Part shown: positions 62,358 through 64,000 of the stretch, piece by piece | Layout of the letters: the number at the start of each line of letters is the position of its first letter | Position numbering within the stretch: the stretch's first letter is position 1 | Source: Candidatus Acidulodesulfobacterium acidiphilum | GTDB lineage: Bacteria; SZUA-79; Acidulodesulfobacterales; Acidulodesulfobacteraceae | Direction of reading: 5' to 3' | DNA: 64,000 nucleotides | NCBI GenBank assembly: GCA_008534395.1 | Contig: SHMQ01000006.1 | Location: 28,788 to 92,787, forward strand | Position numbers and translations under genes: made by a program | Notes under the pieces: generated by a model | Seen by the model: only the letters and a program-made list of their open reading frames with translations | Database searches by the model: none | What the model was told of the DNA's origin: nothing

Positions 62358-64000
62358 ATGGAAAATATGCGCAGTATTCATAAATTTAAAGAAATTTGTT
62401 TTTCTATACTAGCCTTTTTAATATTAACTTTTTTTATCTTGACCGTTCCTTCATATGCTTCCAAATCTAAATCTAATAAAAAAAAATATACGGGCAGTTT
62501 TTTAAATATAAGATTTACGACGAGTAAGCTTAATAAAAATAAAATTAGCGGAAAAAACGGCGCCGCACAAGTAGTTATTGTTTCTTCCGCAAATACAAAT
62601 AATAGTTCTCAGGACAATAAGGTATTTATAAAAAAAATAAAGCCGAAAAAACATGAAACGGCAAAAAAAACGGCGGTTGTTGCCGACGCCTCCATTAAAC
62701 AGCTAAACTCATCGGGCGGTTTAGCTGTATCCGGTCTGCTTGCAAAAAAAGGCGATTTTTCGAATTATCAAAAAAATATGACCCATATATTTCCTATGAT
62801 TATAAATAAGGAAATAATACATTACATTCATTATTATCAGACTACGGGACGTGATTTTTTTAAATATGCGCTTTCAAGATCGGAAAGATATATACCCATG
62901 ATAAAAAAAATTTTTAAAAAAATAGGTCTTCCTAACGATCTCGCTTATCTTGCAATGGTTGAAAGCGGTTTTTCGCCCACCGCATATTCTTACGCCGGCG
63001 CAAGCGGAATGTGGCAGTTTATACCTTCTACCGGCAGATTATTCGGTCTGACGATGAACTGGTGGGTCGATGAAAGGAGAAATCCTGTGGAATCTACATA
63101 TGCAGCTGCAAAATACTTGAAAGATTTATTTAACAAATTCGGCTCATGGTATCTTGCGGCGGCGGCTTATAACAGCGGAGAATTAACTATAGAAAGAGCT
63201 TTATCCGTTGATCCCGGCGGTAATTTCTGGTCTATATCGCAGAACAAACCTTATCTTTTGCCTGGACAGACAAGAAGATACGTTCCTAAAATTATTGCGG
63301 CGGCAATTATTGCAAAAGATCCGGCAAATTTCGGCTTCCACAACATTAATTATCAAAAACCTATAAAATTTAAACAGGTAAAAGTGCCTTATTCGGTCAG
63401 CCTTTACGATTTGGCTAAATGCATAGACGTTTCCGAGTATGAATTGCAGAAGATGAATCCCGAACTTTTAAGAAACGTTACGCCGCCGGACGATCCCGAG
63501 TTTATGCTTAATATTCCTGCAAGCGATTACGGTAAATTCTTAAAAAATTTCAAAAATCTTAAAAGATATACGACTAATCAACCTGTAATAAAATATACGG
63601 CTTATTCAAGGCCTGCGAATAATACGGTTTATACCGTAGAACCGGGCGATACGCTTATGGGAATCGCTTCCAAGTATGGAGTGCCCCTATCAACTATAGA
63701 AAGGTACAACGGACTTAACGGCTATTCCATACTTAAAGTAGGAGAAAAAATAACAATACCGGGGATAAATACCGCAAATACAAATTACGCGGCAAATACT
63801 TCCGGTTCTAATACCGTTTATACCGTAGAACCGGGCGATACGCTTATGGGAATCGCTTCCAAGTACGGAGTATCTCTATCGACTATAGAGAGATACAATG
63901 GACTTAACGGCTATTCTATACTAAAAGTAGGAGAAAAAATAACTATTCCTGGAAGAAACAACGCTAATACAAATTACGCGGCAAATAATTCAGGCTCTAA
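62358..64000 (+). CDS. mltD: MltD-like lytic transglycosylase with LysM repeats, C-terminus cut by window edge
   Basis: Cleaves peptidoglycan glycan strands. Signal peptide at residues 10-35 (ILAFLILTFFILTVPSYA region), a lysine- and asparagine-rich linker to about 140, then the SLT domain: catalytic glutamate in LAYLAMVESGFSPTAYS, the ASGMWQFIPSTGRLFGL motif and AAAAYNSGE near residue 275. A region near 340-400 looks like a diverged LysM, followed by at least two nearly identical LysM repeats (VYTVEPGDTLMGIASKYG). The frame is open to the window end, 547 codons visible. Confidence 0.92.
   Translation, partial: MENMRSIHKFKEICFSILAFLILTFFILTVPSYASKSKSNKKKYTGSFLNIRFTTSKLNKNKISGKNGAAQVVIVSSANTNNSSQDNKVFIKKIKPKKHETAKKTAVVADASIKQLNSSGGLAVSGLLAKKGDFSNYQKNMTHIFPMIINKEIIHYIHYYQTTGRDFFKYALSRSERYIPMIKKIFKKIGLPNDLAYLAMVESGFSPTAYSYAGASGMWQFIPSTGRLFGLTMNWWVDERRNPVESTYAAAKYLKDLFNKFGSWYLAAAAYNSGELTIERALSVDPGGNFWSISQNKPYLLPGQTRRYVPKIIAAAIIAKDPANFGFHNINYQKPIKFKQVKVPYSVSLYDLAKCIDVSEYELQKMNPELLRNVTPPDDPEFMLNIPASDYGKFLKNFKNLKRYTTNQPVIKYTAYSRPANNTVYTVEPGDTLMGIASKYGVPLSTIERYNGLNGYSILKVGEKITIPGINTANTNYAANTSGSNTVYTVEPGDTLMGIASKYGVSLSTIERYNGLNGYSILKVGEKITIPGRNNANTNYAANNSGS
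63621..64000 (+). repeat. Tandem 189-base LysM-encoding repeat
   Basis: Two units, starting at 63621 and 63810, are nearly identical at the DNA level over 63 codons (a LysM domain plus an asparagine/threonine-rich linker). A third unit would start at 63999, at the window end, and the preceding linker sequence matches, so the array probably continues. The low divergence points to recent duplication or gene conversion. Confidence 0.85.

Overview
This is a 64 kb chromosomal segment of an AT-rich (by eye about 35-40 % GC) Gram-negative bacterium with a strongly anaerobic, respiratory gene content. The outer-membrane efflux system, lytic transglycosylase and TolC-like protein indicate a diderm. 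HdrCBA, a type-E succinate dehydrogenase/fumarate reductase, NfnAB, many ferredoxin-like proteins, a futalosine-pathway gene (mqnA) and a Mo/W-pterin oxidoreductase fit a deltaproteobacterium-like anaerobe that lives on low-potential electrons. The P3-type proton ATPase would suit an acid habitat. A candidate lineage is the Acidulodesulfobacterales (Sva0485) group, but this is a guess from gene content, not a phylogenetic result.

Layout. 1-3.3 kb: hdrCBA operon (hdrA cut by the window edge). 3.3-4.6 kb: rimO. 4.7-9.7 kb: a TolC-MacA-MacB type efflux operon behind a strong promoter with a perfect palindrome in its spacer. 9.9-16.9 kb: cysE, a FeS-type Rrf2 regulator, a cysteine desulfurase, mnmA, mtaB, rnc and der (sulfur mobilisation and tRNA thiolation). 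16.9-20.8 kb: sdhABE. 21-25.5 kb: moaC, a peptide-binding protein, argC, rpsI-rplM. 25.7-29.7 kb: HPP/CBS pair, a polyferredoxin, dus, mobB. 30.1-32.4 kb: P-type proton ATPase. 32.5-43.0 kb: a long minus-strand cluster encoding a cytoplasmic Mo/W-bis-pterin oxidoreductase with ferredoxin-like partners, an HdrB-like CCG protein and its own pterin-cofactor genes. 43.2-46.0 kb: three tRNAs around nfnAB. 46.1-49.4 kb: exported and envelope proteins plus queD. 49.4-62.1 kb: an orphan histidine kinase, mqnA, a phosphatase, galT, an envelope phosphodiesterase with an ABC-2 permease, a methyltransferase, purA, hisZ, serA and a class-V aminotransferase. 62.4-64 kb: an MltD-like transglycosylase cut by the window edge.

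How the genes work together. Three separate CCG-domain (HdrB-type) proteins lie within 43 kb, in HdrB, SdhE and the Mo/W cluster, each next to a different redox enzyme. With NfnAB they outline a metabolism in which thiol/disulfide, quinone, ferredoxin and NAD(P)H pools are joined by FeS-flavin complexes. The Mo/W cluster (32.8-43.0 kb) is the least conventional part: a DMSO-reductase-family catalytic subunit without an export signal, two four-cluster FeS proteins, an FAD protein resembling the NAD-linked subunit of tungsten aldehyde oxidoreductases, and a pterin set including an altered MoaA, a PTPS/QueD-like protein and a MobA with an extra C-terminal domain.

Two families of short intergenic repeats run through the window. 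Family A carries arms reading GGTGTCAGAT and ATCTGACACC around a conserved centre (six sites). Family B is a set of short palindromes built on GAATTNAATTC whose outer arms differ but covary (about eight copies). One family A copy sits between macB and a nine-codon remnant of a second macB-like gene.
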